In this document: in pieces, positions 24,237 through 32,913 of the stretch
How positions within the stretch are numbered: position 1 is the first letter of the stretch
How the letters are laid out: each line of letters begins with the position of its first letter
From: Acidimicrobiia bacterium
GTDB lineage: Bacteria; Actinomycetota; Acidimicrobiia; Acidimicrobiales; SKKL01
DNA: 64,000 bases
Assembly (NCBI GenBank): GCA_041676705.1
Contig: JBAYRL010000001.1
Location: 496,001 to 560,000 of the forward strand
Direction: 5' to 3'
Notes under the pieces: model-generated
The model's database searches: none
What the model was told of the DNA's origin: nothing
Seen by the model: only the letters and a program-made list of their open reading frames with translations
Made by a program: the position numbers and the translations under genes

Positions 24237-24905
24237 CTAGGCCAACTTGGCAAGATCTTCGGCCATAGCCCAACCAAAAGCCACCAAAGTGTCACCCCGT
24301 TCAATGTCAATATCGGTGAACAGAGCCACGACCTCGGGGTCGAGCGTTTCGGGCTTGGCGCTCGTGTGATCAACCACACAAGGCTGGCTGGAATCGCCGG
24401 TAGCTAGGAAACTGCGGTCATTGTACAAACTGTTGGGCACCGCAAAACGTTTCGCCAAACGACGTCCCCAGGCCCGTTCTTCACCACTTGGTTTATAGCC
24501 TGGCCTGGGCACAATGTCGTCCAAACTGCGGTAGGCCTCGAAAGCCGCCGGATCATTCAGACGGGCACCAACCAAAACGTCTTCATCGGGGAATGCCATT
24601 ACCGCTCGACGCAGTTGATCGCCCACGATCGCCCTTAAGTATGAGTCACGCTTAGAAGTTCGTTTGATAGAAGCAATTCCGATCAACACGCACGGCGTCC
24701 CACCAATACGTTCCAAGGTGGAAAAAGCGAAAGCCTGGATCTTCTCGTTCTCACGCACCAGGGTTACCAAGACCCAGTCCTCAGCTTGTTTCGAAAGCGC
24801 TCCTACACCAAAATCATTGGCGGATTCGGTACAAACATCGGCCATTTCCGCGAAATCGGCGTCGCTTAGTGAGGTACAGTCTCTAGTTTCGGTCTCAATC
24901 GCCAT
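24237..24905 (-). CDS. Uncharacterised protein, possibly GNAT-like
   Basis: From ATG 24905 the protein has 222 residues; the frame stays open to GTG 24944, and the start is uncertain. The first 150 residues alternate strands and helices (VLVTLVRENEKIQAFAFSTLERIGG, PCVLIGIASI, LRAIVGDQLRRAVMAFPDEDVLVGARLNDPAAFEAYRSL), reminiscent of an acetyltransferase with a loop lacking the usual Q/RxxGxG/A. I do not recognise the family further. It lies just downstream of dnaE and upstream of the nitroreductase on the same strand. Confidence 0.65.
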   Translation of the reverse strand: MAIETETRDCTSLSDADFAEMADVCTESANDFGVGALSKQAEDWVLVTLVRENEKIQAFAFSTLERIGGTPCVLIGIASIKRTSKRDSYLRAIVGDQLRRAVMAFPDEDVLVGARLNDPAAFEAYRSLDDIVPRPGYKPSGEERAWGRRLAKRFAVPNSLYNDRSFLATGDSSQPCVVDHTSAKPETLDPEVVALFTDIDIERGDTLVAFGWAMAEDLAKLA

Positions 24906-24990
24906 GGCGCTGCTATTTCCCCCATGATGAGTCGACGGTAGCACCTACTAGTCCAGTGTAAAGCGGCTGTGATTGCAACTTGGAGGTGCG

Positions 24991-27900
24991 CTACAGCATC
25001 ACCGCGTCGGGACCAAGCAGCACCCTCAATTCCGCCACGACGCCGCTCTCGACGTTCACGCAGTACTCATCGGCCAAGCGTAAAACCTTGGTTTCACCGA
25101 GGTGAAGAAACACTTCGGAGTTGCCACCGTGCGTGTCGAGCAGGTTACGAAGAGAGGCCAAGGTTTCTTGTGGCAGGCCCACCTCGGGCAGCTGTAGACG
25201 TAGTGGCGGCGAGTCTCCCAAGTTAACGCCGTCGAAGGCCTCAATCTCCATGGCCATAATTTTGGGAATATCTTCGCGCTTGTCGACCCGACCCTTGACT
25301 ATGACAATTCGGTCGTCGTCCAAGAGATGCCCATAGGTTTCCATAGTCTTAGGAAAGACCATTACCTCGGCCGCGCCGTGCAGATCTTCAAGAATCAAGG
25401 TTCCCATGAGATCACCGCGGCGAGTCCATTTCCTTGAAAGACCTGTCACCACACCACCAGCGGTCACAAACTTGCCATCGTCTGTTTCGGCTAAATCTAA
25501 GAGCGAAACATCAACCTGTTTGGCCAGCAGATTCTCTAAGCCCCCCAAGGGATGATCGCTAACGTACAAACCCAGCATTTCTTTTTCGTGCCGAAGCAAC
25601 GAAGTCTTATCGAACTCAACGTCTGGTATTTCGATATCTACCTTGGCAGATTCCGCTGTTGGTTCACTATCGAAGAGGCTGAAAATGCCAGCATCTTGTT
25701 CTTGGCGACGACGAACAGTGGCGTCAATGATGTCGTCGTAAACGCTTAAAAGTCCTTCACGGGGATGACCGAGAGAATCAAAGGCACCGGCTTTGATCAG
25801 CGATTCAATAGTTCGCTTATTCAGAACTGAAAGCTCAACACGCTCACAGAAATCGTAGAAGTCTTGGAAAACGCCATTGGCTTCCCGCTCGGAAACGATT
25901 AGCGACACTAAAGCTTCGCCTACGTTGCGCACCGCCGAGAGACCAAACGGAATACTGCCAATGTCGCTGCCTAAACCTGGTACTGCCGTGAAATTAACAT
26001 CAGAGACGTTGACGTCGGGTACTAAAACCGTAATGCCCATTTGGCGGCATTCATTCAGATAGATGGCCGCCTTGTCTAAATTGTCTTTTACGCTCGTTAA
26101 TAGCGCTGCCAAATACTCAACCGGGTAGTTGGCTTTCAGATAAGCGGTTTGATAAGCAATAAAACCATAGCCATACGAGTGGCTTTTGTTAAACGCATAA
26201 TCAGCAAACGGTTCAATGATGTCGAACCAGGCTTCCCCTAGCTCGCGGCCGTAACCATTAGCGTCGCAACCATCAACAAACTTTTCACGCTCTAGTGCAA
26301 TCAGCTCACGTACTTTTTTACCACAAGCCTTACGAAGGTTGTCGGCATCAGCCAACGAATAACCAGCGAATTTCTGGGCAATTCGCATCATCGATTCTTG
26401 GTAAATCATGAGGCCTTGGGTCTCACCCAAGATCTCTTCGGCTTCAGGATGCAAATACGCGATCGGCTTGCGCCCATTTTTGCGGTCGGCGTAATCGTAA
26501 TGCATGTTGGCGGCCATTGGTCCCGGCCGATAAAGCGCTACTAGGGCCGCCACATCTTCAAAACCTGTGGGTGCCAAGGCTCGCATCAGAGCGCGCATTT
26601 TGGCACCTTCAAGCTGAAACACCCCAATGGAATCTCCGCGCCGCAACAGTTCATAGGTTGGTTCATCATCGAGATCAACCTCATCGATATTGAGGTCGAC
26701 ACCACGTACGTTGCGGATGAGCTCGAGAGTGTCTTGAATCACGTCTAGGTTACGTAGACCCAAGAAGTCCATCTTCAAGAGGCCTAAACCCTCAACACCG
26801 TTCATCTCGTATTGGGTCACTACGGGCGCGTCTTCAGGGTTTTGACCCGACGCTGCTTTCCGCTGAATCGGCAAATACTCGGTCAGCGGTTCTTTGGTAA
26901 TCACCACCGCCGCAGCGTGCACGCTGTCTTGGCGGCGTAGCCCTTCGAGCCCACGAGCTACATCGATAACCTTCTTGGCGTCGGGGTCAGTGGCATAAAT
27001 GTCGCGCAACTCGGCCGCCATTTGGTAGCCATCTTCAAACTTGGGATGCTTTTCCAAACAGGCATAAAGCGGAGTGTCACGACCCAACACCAAAGGTGGC
27101 ATGGCCTTGGCGATTTTGTCGCCTAGACCGTATTCGTAACCCAGCACTCGTGCCGCGTCACGGACCGCCGCTCGGGCTTTAATAGTTGAGAAGGTAATAA
27201 TCTGCGCCACGTGATCTCGGCCGTAGCGTTGCGCTGCATAACGAATCATTTCGTCTCGATAACGCGAGTCAAAGTCCATATCGATGTCAGGCATCGAAAT
27301 ACGAGACGGATTCAAAAAACGCTCAAACAGTAAATCGTATTTAATGGGGTCTAGGTCAGTGATCCAAAGACAGTAAGCCACCGCACAACCAGCGGCACTT
27401 CCACGACCCGGTCCGACCCTAATACCACTATCTCGAGCATGGCGGATTAAGTCCCATGTGATCAGAAAATATGAAGAAAAGCCCATATCGCCGATCACTT
27501 TCAACTCGAAAGCTAAACGATCAACTACGGCATCACTTAGCTGCGAACCCCATCGGCGTTTAGCACCCTCAAAGGTTAAATGTTTTAGGTATTCATCGTC
27601 ATTGGTAAAACCATCGGGTAATTCGAAATTAGGAAGTTTGGGTTTACCGAACTCAATCTCAACATTGCTACGCTCGGCGATCCAAAGGGAGTTGTCGCAA
27701 GCTTCTGGAAGTTCATCAAAAAGCTGCCGCATTTCCACGGCGCTCTTGAGATAGTGCTGGTCACTACTGAAACGGAAGCGCCCGGGATCGCTCATTTTGG
27801 ACCCAGTTTGGACACACAACAGCGCATCATGGGCCACCGAGTCATCTTGATGGGTGTAGTGGGTGTCGTTAGTGGCCAGAATCGGGGCGTTAATACGTCG

Positions 27901-28530
27901 CGCGATTTCTAGCAGTTCGGGGTTGGTTTTGTGTTGCTCTGGAATGCCGTGATCTTGAATTTCTACAAAGAGATTGTCGCGACCAAAAATGTCTTGAAGA
28001 CGTCCCGCTTTGGCTAGCGCACCGTCAAAATCACCATGCAGCAAAGATTGCAGCACATGACCACCTAGACACCCAGTGGTTGCGATTACTCCTTCGCTAT
28101 GTTCCGCGAGAATTTCCCAGTCCACGCGGGGCTTGAAATAGTAGCCTTCCAAAAACGCCCGACTGGCCAGCTGAATTAGATTCTTGTAGCCAGCGTTATT
28201 CTCCGCCAGCAGTGTGAGGTGGTAGTTGATTTTCTTACCACCCTCGGTCTCGCCCCCCGAGTCATCAACACGGCCTCGTCTCGAAGGCCGCTCAAATCGG
28301 GTGTCGTGAGCCATGTAGGCCTCGGTACCAATAATCGGTTTAATGCCTTGGTCTTGGCAGGCCTGATAGAAGTCGAGCACCCCATACATGTTGCCGTGGT
28401 CGGTCATACCCAAGGCGGGCTGACCATCGGCGGCCGCCGCCGCCACCACCTCACCTAATCGCGAAGCACCATCCAGCATGGAATACTCGGTGTGAACGTG
28501 CAGGTGTGTGAACGAATCACGACTAGCCAC
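24991..28530 (-). CDS. dnaE: DNA polymerase III alpha subunit
   Basis: The 1179-residue replicative polymerase starts at GTG 28530 after GGGAG. It has an N-terminal PHP domain (HLHVHTEYSMLDG, MTDHGNMYG), the palm carboxylates in MPDIDMDFD, fingers with KKVRELIALERE and FNKSHSYGYGFIAYQTAYLK, tandem HhH region, and the OB-fold TAGGVVTGLSRKWTRRG. Length and the PHP motifs fit the DnaE1 group. It lies downstream of pafE with an 82-base gap. Confidence 0.97.
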   Translation of the reverse strand: MASRDSFTHLHVHTEYSMLDGASRLGEVVAAAAADGQPALGMTDHGNMYGVLDFYQACQDQGIKPIIGTEAYMAHDTRFERPSRRGRVDDSGGETEGGKKINYHLTLLAENNAGYKNLIQLASRAFLEGYYFKPRVDWEILAEHSEGVIATTGCLGGHVLQSLLHGDFDGALAKAGRLQDIFGRDNLFVEIQDHGIPEQHKTNPELLEIARRINAPILATNDTHYTHQDDSVAHDALLCVQTGSKMSDPGRFRFSSDQHYLKSAVEMRQLFDELPEACDNSLWIAERSNVEIEFGKPKLPNFELPDGFTNDDEYLKHLTFEGAKRRWGSQLSDAVVDRLAFELKVIGDMGFSSYFLITWDLIRHARDSGIRVGPGRGSAAGCAVAYCLWITDLDPIKYDLLFERFLNPSRISMPDIDMDFDSRYRDEMIRYAAQRYGRDHVAQIITFSTIKARAAVRDAARVLGYEYGLGDKIAKAMPPLVLGRDTPLYACLEKHPKFEDGYQMAAELRDIYATDPDAKKVIDVARGLEGLRRQDSVHAAAVVITKEPLTEYLPIQRKAASGQNPEDAPVVTQYEMNGVEGLGLLKMDFLGLRNLDVIQDTLELIRNVRGVDLNIDEVDLDDEPTYELLRRGDSIGVFQLEGAKMRALMRALAPTGFEDVAALVALYRPGPMAANMHYDYADRKNGRKPIAYLHPEAEEILGETQGLMIYQESMMRIAQKFAGYSLADADNLRKACGKKVRELIALEREKFVDGCDANGYGRELGEAWFDIIEPFADYAFNKSHSYGYGFIAYQTAYLKANYPVEYLAALLTSVKDNLDKAAIYLNECRQMGITVLVPDVNVSDVNFTAVPGLGSDIGSIPFGLSAVRNVGEALVSLIVSEREANGVFQDFYDFCERVELSVLNKRTIESLIKAGAFDSLGHPREGLLSVYDDIIDATVRRRQEQDAGIFSLFDSEPTAESAKVDIEIPDVEFDKTSLLRHEKEMLGLYVSDHPLGGLENLLAKQVDVSLLDLAETDDGKFVTAGGVVTGLSRKWTRRGDLMGTLILEDLHGAAEVMVFPKTMETYGHLLDDDRIVIVKGRVDKREDIPKIMAMEIEAFDGVNLGDSPPLRLQLPEVGLPQETLASLRNLLDTHGGNSEVFLHLGETKVLRLADEYCVNVESGVVAELRVLLGPDAVML

Positions 28531-28612
28531 TAATCTCCCTGACCCTAAAACTAAAGACCCACTAATAACCGGTGCCCCACCATAGAAAGGTGAGGCTTAG
28601 AGAAATTGCTGC

Positions 28613-29164
28613 CTAGAGATACGTGCCCGGGCGTTCACCCGAGGTTTGACCGCCTTGGGGAAGCTGACCTTGGCGCATCTGTTCAAGCTGTTGCCTGGCC
28701 GCCATTTGCTGGCTAAAGAGCGTGGCCTGGATTCCATGGAATAAGCCTTCCAACCAGCCCACCAATTGCGCCTGGGCAATGCGCAACTCGGCTTCAGTGG
28801 GGGTGGCTTCGTCGCTAAAAGGCAAAGCAATGCGCTCCAGCTCTTCACGTAAATCAGTGGAGACCGCACTGCCCAACTCGTTCACCGAAAGCTCGTAAAT
28901 GTCACGTAGACGACCACGACTCGCGACGTCGAGCTCGGCGCTACGAACCTCTTCCAAGAGCTGACGCAGCATGGAACCGATTCGCATAACCTTTGCGGGT
29001 TCATCCACCGACTCTTGGCGTGGACGGCCGGAGGCTTCACCGGCCTCATTTTGACCGGCGTCAACCAGCTCGCCCCGCTCAACGAGAGGTTCGCTCACTC
29101 GATCGGTGTTGGAAGCAGCCGGATTGGCCGCGGAATCATTTGGCATATTGTTTTCTGGAATCAT
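28613..29164 (-). CDS. pafE: Bacterial proteasome activator (PafE/Bpa, DUF2587)
   Basis: The 183-residue protein closely matches the ATP-independent activator of the actinobacterial 20S proteasome: AKVMRIGSMLRQLLEEVR, RLRDIYELS, ELREELERIALPF, and AELRIAQAQLVGWLEGLFHG. The disordered C-terminus ends GTYL, equivalent to the GQYL docking tail of the mycobacterial protein. PafE rings open the proteasome gate to unfolded substrates without ATP. The first 60 residues are low-complexity and acidic. I start at ATG 29164; a TTG at 29176 is also possible. Proteasome subunits are not in the window. Confidence 0.94.
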   Translation of the reverse strand: MIPENNMPNDSAANPAASNTDRVSEPLVERGELVDAGQNEAGEASGRPRQESVDEPAKVMRIGSMLRQLLEEVRSAELDVASRGRLRDIYELSVNELGSAVSTDLREELERIALPFSDEATPTEAELRIAQAQLVGWLEGLFHGIQATLFSQQMAARQQLEQMRQGQLPQGGQTSGERPGTYL

Positions 29165-29184
29165 CGAGTCACTCAAGGCTGCTC

Positions 29185-29190
29185 ACTATA
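29185..29190 (-). promoter_or_regulatory. Candidate -10 box of pafE
   Basis: Minus-strand TATAGT matches the -10 consensus in 5 of 6 positions and lies 20 bases before ATG 29164 (8 before an in-frame TTG). It would give pafE-dnaE a promoter separate from the upstream phosphodiesterase gene. Confidence 0.4.
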
Positions 29191-29234
29191 TAGTTTCGAA
29201 GGCGAATAACGTCCGACTGGGCCATGGCTCAAAG

Positions 29235-30383
29235 TCATCGACCAGCCGCGATTAACGGCACCAGCATTTCTGCCGAGGTTAGCGAACCGTGACGGCCAAC
29301 AAGTTCAAAAGGACCACTGTCGGCAGGATCAACGAAAGCTTCGGTCCCCCATGGCGCTACCACGACATCACCTAAACGACCCTCGGCCGCCCCCGAGACT
29401 ACCGGACCGAACCAGCCTTCCGCTATCGCTTCCTGGCGGGTCCTAATCCAGCCTTGGTGACCGTGGTGGGTGCGCAAAGCATCAAGTAGCGCCCCACTTC
29501 TACCAGCTCGAGCATGAAACCACCGCATACGAGCTTCCCCCGACTGCATAGCTGTTTCCGTCAAGACCTCGGGATGAGGTTCGACCAGGTTGTCGCCGGT
29601 TTGAATCTGACCGTGGTCAGCAGAAATCAACAACGTGGCCCCGCGGGGCAACACCGCCAGAACATCGTTTACTAAAGCTTCGACTGCTCGTAGCTCAGCA
29701 TCGTAATGCTCGCCAAAACCGTATTCGTGAGCCACCGAATCTAAGCCGTCATAATAGGCGTACACGAAGGGCTCTCCTTGGCGCATTAACCGATCGACCT
29801 CAACCACTAGTGTTGAAGTCATGCGATACCCGTGAAACCGGGTTTTAGCTAAATGAGCACCAGTAAAGCCCGTGCGTTCAAACAGTGCCTTAGTCACTAC
29901 CGGAGCGCGTTGACCCCCAAATGGTTCCAACGGTTGCACGTCTTGGGGAATGAAGCGCCGGCGAGCATCACCTTCTTGGGTGGCCCAACGCAGCACATTC
30001 AAAACCTCACCTTCTAACGCCATTCGATAGCCAACCACCCCGTGTTCTCCGGGGGCGGTCCCAGTGGTGATAGACGTCAGCGCAGTAGCGGTTGTAGTTG
30101 GCGAAACGCTGGTGATAGCGCCGCCCACCATTGCGGCCAGGGTGGGTACCATCGCACGCCGCTGTTGGAGCTGCTCCCAACCAAGGCCGTCAACGATCAA
30201 AAGCACCACTTGGTTCGCCTCACGAGCAGGTTCGGGTATCCAAGCCGGCGCGGTATCCCATTCAAGCAGTGCGGGAATGATGTTTGATATGCAGCCACCA
30301 GCATAATCAGGCAAAACTGGTGACGGTTCGTCTCCCGCATTCGAGTCTGTCGACGGGGATTTAGTCGAAGTCATTACCATCAC
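29235..30383 (-). CDS. Alkaline-phosphatase-superfamily phosphodiesterase
   Basis: The 382-residue protein has the metal-binding layout of nucleotide pyrophosphatase/phosphodiesterases: LLIVDGLGW (Asp), the nucleophile region SPTTTATALTSITTG (Thr), YYDGLDSVAHEYG (Asp, His), LISADHGQI (Asp-His) and GRHGSL (His). No signal peptide is seen, so it is probably cytoplasmic. The substrate is unknown. It precedes pafE on the same strand. Starts GTG 30383 and ATG 30380 both sit just after TAAGGT. Confidence 0.88.
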   Translation of the reverse strand: MMVMTSTKSPSTDSNAGDEPSPVLPDYAGGCISNIIPALLEWDTAPAWIPEPAREANQVVLLIVDGLGWEQLQQRRAMVPTLAAMVGGAITSVSPTTTATALTSITTGTAPGEHGVVGYRMALEGEVLNVLRWATQEGDARRRFIPQDVQPLEPFGGQRAPVVTKALFERTGFTGAHLAKTRFHGYRMTSTLVVEVDRLMRQGEPFVYAYYDGLDSVAHEYGFGEHYDAELRAVEALVNDVLAVLPRGATLLISADHGQIQTGDNLVEPHPEVLTETAMQSGEARMRWFHARAGRSGALLDALRTHHGHQGWIRTRQEAIAEGWFGPVVSGAAEGRLGDVVVAPWGTEAFVDPADSGPFELVGRHGSLTSAEMLVPLIAAGR

Positions 30384-30389
30384 TCCACC

Positions 30390-30395
30390 ACCTTA
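30390..30395 (-). promoter_or_regulatory. Putative leaderless -10 box of the phosphodiesterase gene
   Basis: Minus-strand TAAGGT is followed by 6 bases and GTG 30383 (9 bases to ATG 30380). It faces the box of the Rrf2 gene 38 bases away. Confidence 0.4.
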
Positions 30396-30432
30396 AGAGA
30401 CCGTGGGCAAACATGAGTGCGCGAAGAAGTCA

Positions 30433-30438
30433 TAGACT
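30433..30438 (+). promoter_or_regulatory. Putative leaderless -10 box of the Rrf2 gene
   Basis: TAGACT is followed by exactly 7 bases and GTG 30446. It is part of the inverted repeat AGTC-ATA-GACT (30428-30438), which could be an autoregulatory site; this is speculative. Confidence 0.45.
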
Positions 30439-30445
30439 GGCTTAA

Positions 30446-30901
30446 GTGAAGGTATCCACCCGGGGCGATTATGCCTCTCGAGCGCTTCTTTCTTTGGCCT
30501 TGCATGCTGGCGAGGACGCCCAGCCAACCTCGGTGCGTGACATCGCCCTGCGCACTGGGCTGCCCCAACCATACTTAGAACAAATTCTCTTGGCCCTAAA
30601 AGGCGCTGGCCTTGTTCGGTCTAAGCGTGGCGTTGGCGGAGGGTACGTGTTAGCCCGAGAGCCCGAGCTAATTTCTCTAGCCGACATTGTGAGCGCGGTT
30701 GATGGGCCAATCGTGGCCGGTGACTTTGGCGAACCTCACAAAGATGGTGCCTGCGATCACGAGGGTCAGTGTGTTTTGTTGGCAATATGGGCCGAAGCTG
30801 GTGAACACATGCGCCGCCACCTAGAAGCTTCCACCTTGGCCGACATTGCCGAGATGGCCCGAGGCAAACGAGATTGGCCGGGCAACGGTCAGCACGCTTA
30901 G
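30446..30901 (+). CDS. Rrf2-family transcriptional regulator
   Basis: The 151-residue protein has the Rrf2 winged-helix domain: RGDYASRALLSLALH, VRDIALRTGLPQPYLEQIL (recognition helix) and RSKRGVGGGYVLARE (wing). Only two cysteines follow, C103 and C109, spaced C-x5-C; the third cluster cysteine of IscR/NsrR is missing, so a [2Fe-2S] cluster is possible only with other ligands. Rrf2 proteins control Fe-S, cysteine/sulfur or NO responses. It stands alone; its stop overlaps the opposing rluD by 4 bases. A possible target is the palindrome at 911-937. Confidence 0.92.
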   Translation: MKVSTRGDYASRALLSLALHAGEDAQPTSVRDIALRTGLPQPYLEQILLALKGAGLVRSKRGVGGGYVLAREPELISLADIVSAVDGPIVAGDFGEPHKDGACDHEGQCVLLAIWAEAGEHMRRHLEASTLADIAEMARGKRDWPGNGQHA

Positions 30902-31848
30902 CTAAGCGTTTGTAACACGGCTTCGAGCTCGACGGGTAAGGCCGAGGTGAATGCCATCTCGTCCCCAGAGCCAGGATGGGTGAACACTAGGCGGGCCGCG
31001 TGCAAGAAGGGCCGCGGAAGAGCAATGGCAGGTCGCAGACGGCCATATACGCCGTCGCCCACGATCGGATGTTTAATGGCACTGAGGTGCACTCTGATTT
31101 GATGAGTCCGCCCGGTGTCGAGATGACACTGCAACAGTGTGACTAGCGGGTCACTAAAGCGCTTCAGTACCTGATAGCGGGTACGGGCTTCCCTCCCACC
31201 TACCGCTACCGTCATGCGGGTAGCGTCACGACCCGAGCGCCCGAGTGGGGCGTCGATGAGACCTTCAGAGTTCTCAAGTTCACCCCACACCAAAGCTTGG
31301 TAGTCGCGGGTCGTGGAATGACGAGAAAATTGTTCACTGAGGTCTTCATAGGCGACAGCACTTCTCGCCACCACCATAAGTCCACTAGTGCCTTTGTCGA
31401 TTCGATGCACCAAACCGGGGCGTTCCGGTGCCCCAATTTCAGCCAACTCGGGAAACTGCGCCAACAGCCCGTGGATAAGCGTGCCAGAAGTGTTACCAGC
31501 GCCGGGATGCACTACCAAGCCAGCTGGTTTGTCTACCACAATCACATGCTCATCGGAGTACACCACAGTAGTGACAACACTGGAATCGGCAATTAGCTTC
31601 GGCTGGGTGGCTTCGTTTTCCACCGTAATTTCTAACCGTTGGCCCTCGGACAATCTGATTGAACGTACGAAGGCAACCTCACCATCGAGGCGCACCTGGC
31701 CTTCTACAATTAGGCGTGCCGCGGCGGATCGACTGAGATCGGTCAGCATTGAAACCACCCTGTCAAGGCGCTCATCGGCCAGCGCCGCTGGAACCTCTTC
31801 GGTATGGGTAATCGAACCCGAGGCAGCATCTTGGTTTGGCGAATTCAT
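30898..31848 (-). CDS. rluD: 23S rRNA pseudouridine synthase, RluD family
   Basis: The 316-residue protein has an N-terminal S4 RNA-binding domain (ERLDRVVSML ... RLIVEGQVRLDGE) and a catalytic domain with VVDKPAGLVVHPG and the catalytic aspartate in GLVHRIDKGTSGLM, then HQIRVHLSAIKHPIVGD. Which uridines it modifies cannot be read. AAGGGG precedes the ATG. It is the third gene of a minus-strand run traR/dksA-like, lspA, rluD, an order common in bacteria for the last two. Confidence 0.93.
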   Translation of the reverse strand: MNSPNQDAASGSITHTEEVPAALADERLDRVVSMLTDLSRSAAARLIVEGQVRLDGEVAFVRSIRLSEGQRLEITVENEATQPKLIADSSVVTTVVYSDEHVIVVDKPAGLVVHPGAGNTSGTLIHGLLAQFPELAEIGAPERPGLVHRIDKGTSGLMVVARSAVAYEDLSEQFSRHSTTRDYQALVWGELENSEGLIDAPLGRSGRDATRMTVAVGGREARTRYQVLKRFSDPLVTLLQCHLDTGRTHQIRVHLSAIKHPIVGDGVYGRLRPAIALPRPFLHAARLVFTHPGSGDEMAFTSALPVELEAVLQTLS

Positions 31849-31861
31849 GTGATACAGCCCC

Positions 31862-32368
31862 TTAAGCAGAGGTCGAAACGTCGACGGGACCGCTCTGGCG
31901 TTGCCACATTGAAAGAGCTAAGAAAACCGCTCCAACCACGATGCCAATATCGGCTACGTTGAAAACCGGCCACCATTGCAGATCAATGAAATCGACGACG
32001 GCACCCTGGAGAAAACCATCAGACTCCCGCCAAATTCGGTCGAGCAAGTTGCCAATAGCACCCCCAAGCACCAGGGCCACCGCAGTCAGATTCAACCAGC
32101 CGTCCAAGCGACGAGCGAAATAAACCAGCACCCCGCTTACAAACAGCGACCCCAGACCCATGAATGGACCAGCACCAGCGCCCACGCTAAAGGCACTGCC
32201 AGTGTTAAAGGTTAGGCGTAAGCGTAAGGTCCAAAAAATATCAATCGGGTGGCCGTCGGCTAAATGATGATAGGCCCATGCCTTAGTGGTTTGATCGAAA
32301 ACCACCCAGATCAGTACTACCGATGTGATGTATACCCATCGCCGGGTGGCTGATGGAGCACTGCTCAC
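31862..32368 (-). CDS. lspA: Lipoprotein signal peptidase
   Basis: The 168-residue protein has four membrane helices and the aspartic-protease motifs of signal peptidase II: NTGSAFSVG, GNLLDRIW and VVDFIDLQWWPVFNVADI, with catalytic Asp in NLLDR and NVADI. It cleaves prolipoproteins such as the LSAC binding protein encoded at 3347. The GTG start overlaps the stop of the preceding gene as GTGA. Length is typical. Confidence 0.95.
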   Translation of the reverse strand: MSSAPSATRRWVYITSVVLIWVVFDQTTKAWAYHHLADGHPIDIFWTLRLRLTFNTGSAFSVGAGAGPFMGLGSLFVSGVLVYFARRLDGWLNLTAVALVLGGAIGNLLDRIWRESDGFLQGAVVDFIDLQWWPVFNVADIGIVVGAVFLALSMWQRQSGPVDVSTSA

Positions 32369-32763
32369 CGCGGTCCAAAACCCCCAACTTTGTACTCCAC
32401 ACGTTCAGCGGCCCAGGGTATTGCCTCTAAACGCTCTTCGGGAATGGGTTTCCCCGAGACCACACAAATACCGTAGGTGCCCGATTCCCAGCGTTCAAGA
32501 GCGGCATCAATGGCATCTACAATGTCCATCGCCTGAGCACTAAGGGCCAGGTCGCGGTCACGTTCAACAGCCAAGTTGGTGCCTTCACCCGACTCTTCGT
32601 CGAATTGAACATCACCGGGATCAGCGTCTTCCATCATGGCGTTTGCTTCTTCACGCAACATGGTGGATTGACGTAGGTAACGAGCGCGTTCTTCAAGCAG
32701 TACTTCGTGCTGCCGTTCCAAGAATTCAGCGCTAAATGGAGACTCTGTAGCTTCTTTGTTCAT
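32365..32763 (-). CDS. TraR/DksA-like protein without a zinc finger
   Basis: The 132-residue protein has a long N-terminal coiled coil (about 11-90, with acidic residues at the turn) and the family's C-terminal block GTYGICVVSGKPIPEERLEAIPWA. The four-cysteine zinc finger is lost: only C100 remains, S103 replaces the second cysteine and the later CxxC pair is absent. DksA-type proteins bind in the RNA polymerase secondary channel. It heads an operon with lspA and rluD. No Shine-Dalgarno or correctly spaced -10 box is evident. Confidence 0.85.
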   Translation of the reverse strand: MNKEATESPFSAEFLERQHEVLLEERARYLRQSTMLREEANAMMEDADPGDVQFDEESGEGTNLAVERDRDLALSAQAMDIVDAIDAALERWESGTYGICVVSGKPIPEERLEAIPWAAERVEYKVGGFGPR

Positions 32764-32834
32764 ATTGATCAGGTTGGAGAAAGGCCTTTAAGCGAAAAGC
32801 GATGGTTGTGGGATACTAGCCCCCGAAACCAGAG

Positions 32835-32861
32835 TTGCGGCACTCATGAGGGTTATATAGT
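32835..32861 (+). promoter_or_regulatory. Candidate ileS promoter
   Basis: TTGCGG (32835-32840) and TATAGT (32856-32861) are separated by 15 bases, within an AT-rich stretch TTATATAGTT. The leader to ATG 32914 would be about 45 bases and ends with TGAGG as ribosome binding site. I found no T-box sequence. Confidence 0.4.
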
Positions 32862-32913
32862 TCAGAGCCGTTATGCTGGCTAGTCGTTCATTCCTACTTT
32901 CTGAGGCCCTTTC

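Noticed and set aside
32764..32913. A T-box regulating ileS, as in many actinobacteria.
   Set aside because: The leader is short and has no TGGNACCGCG-like T-box sequence or specifier-loop stem that I can find.
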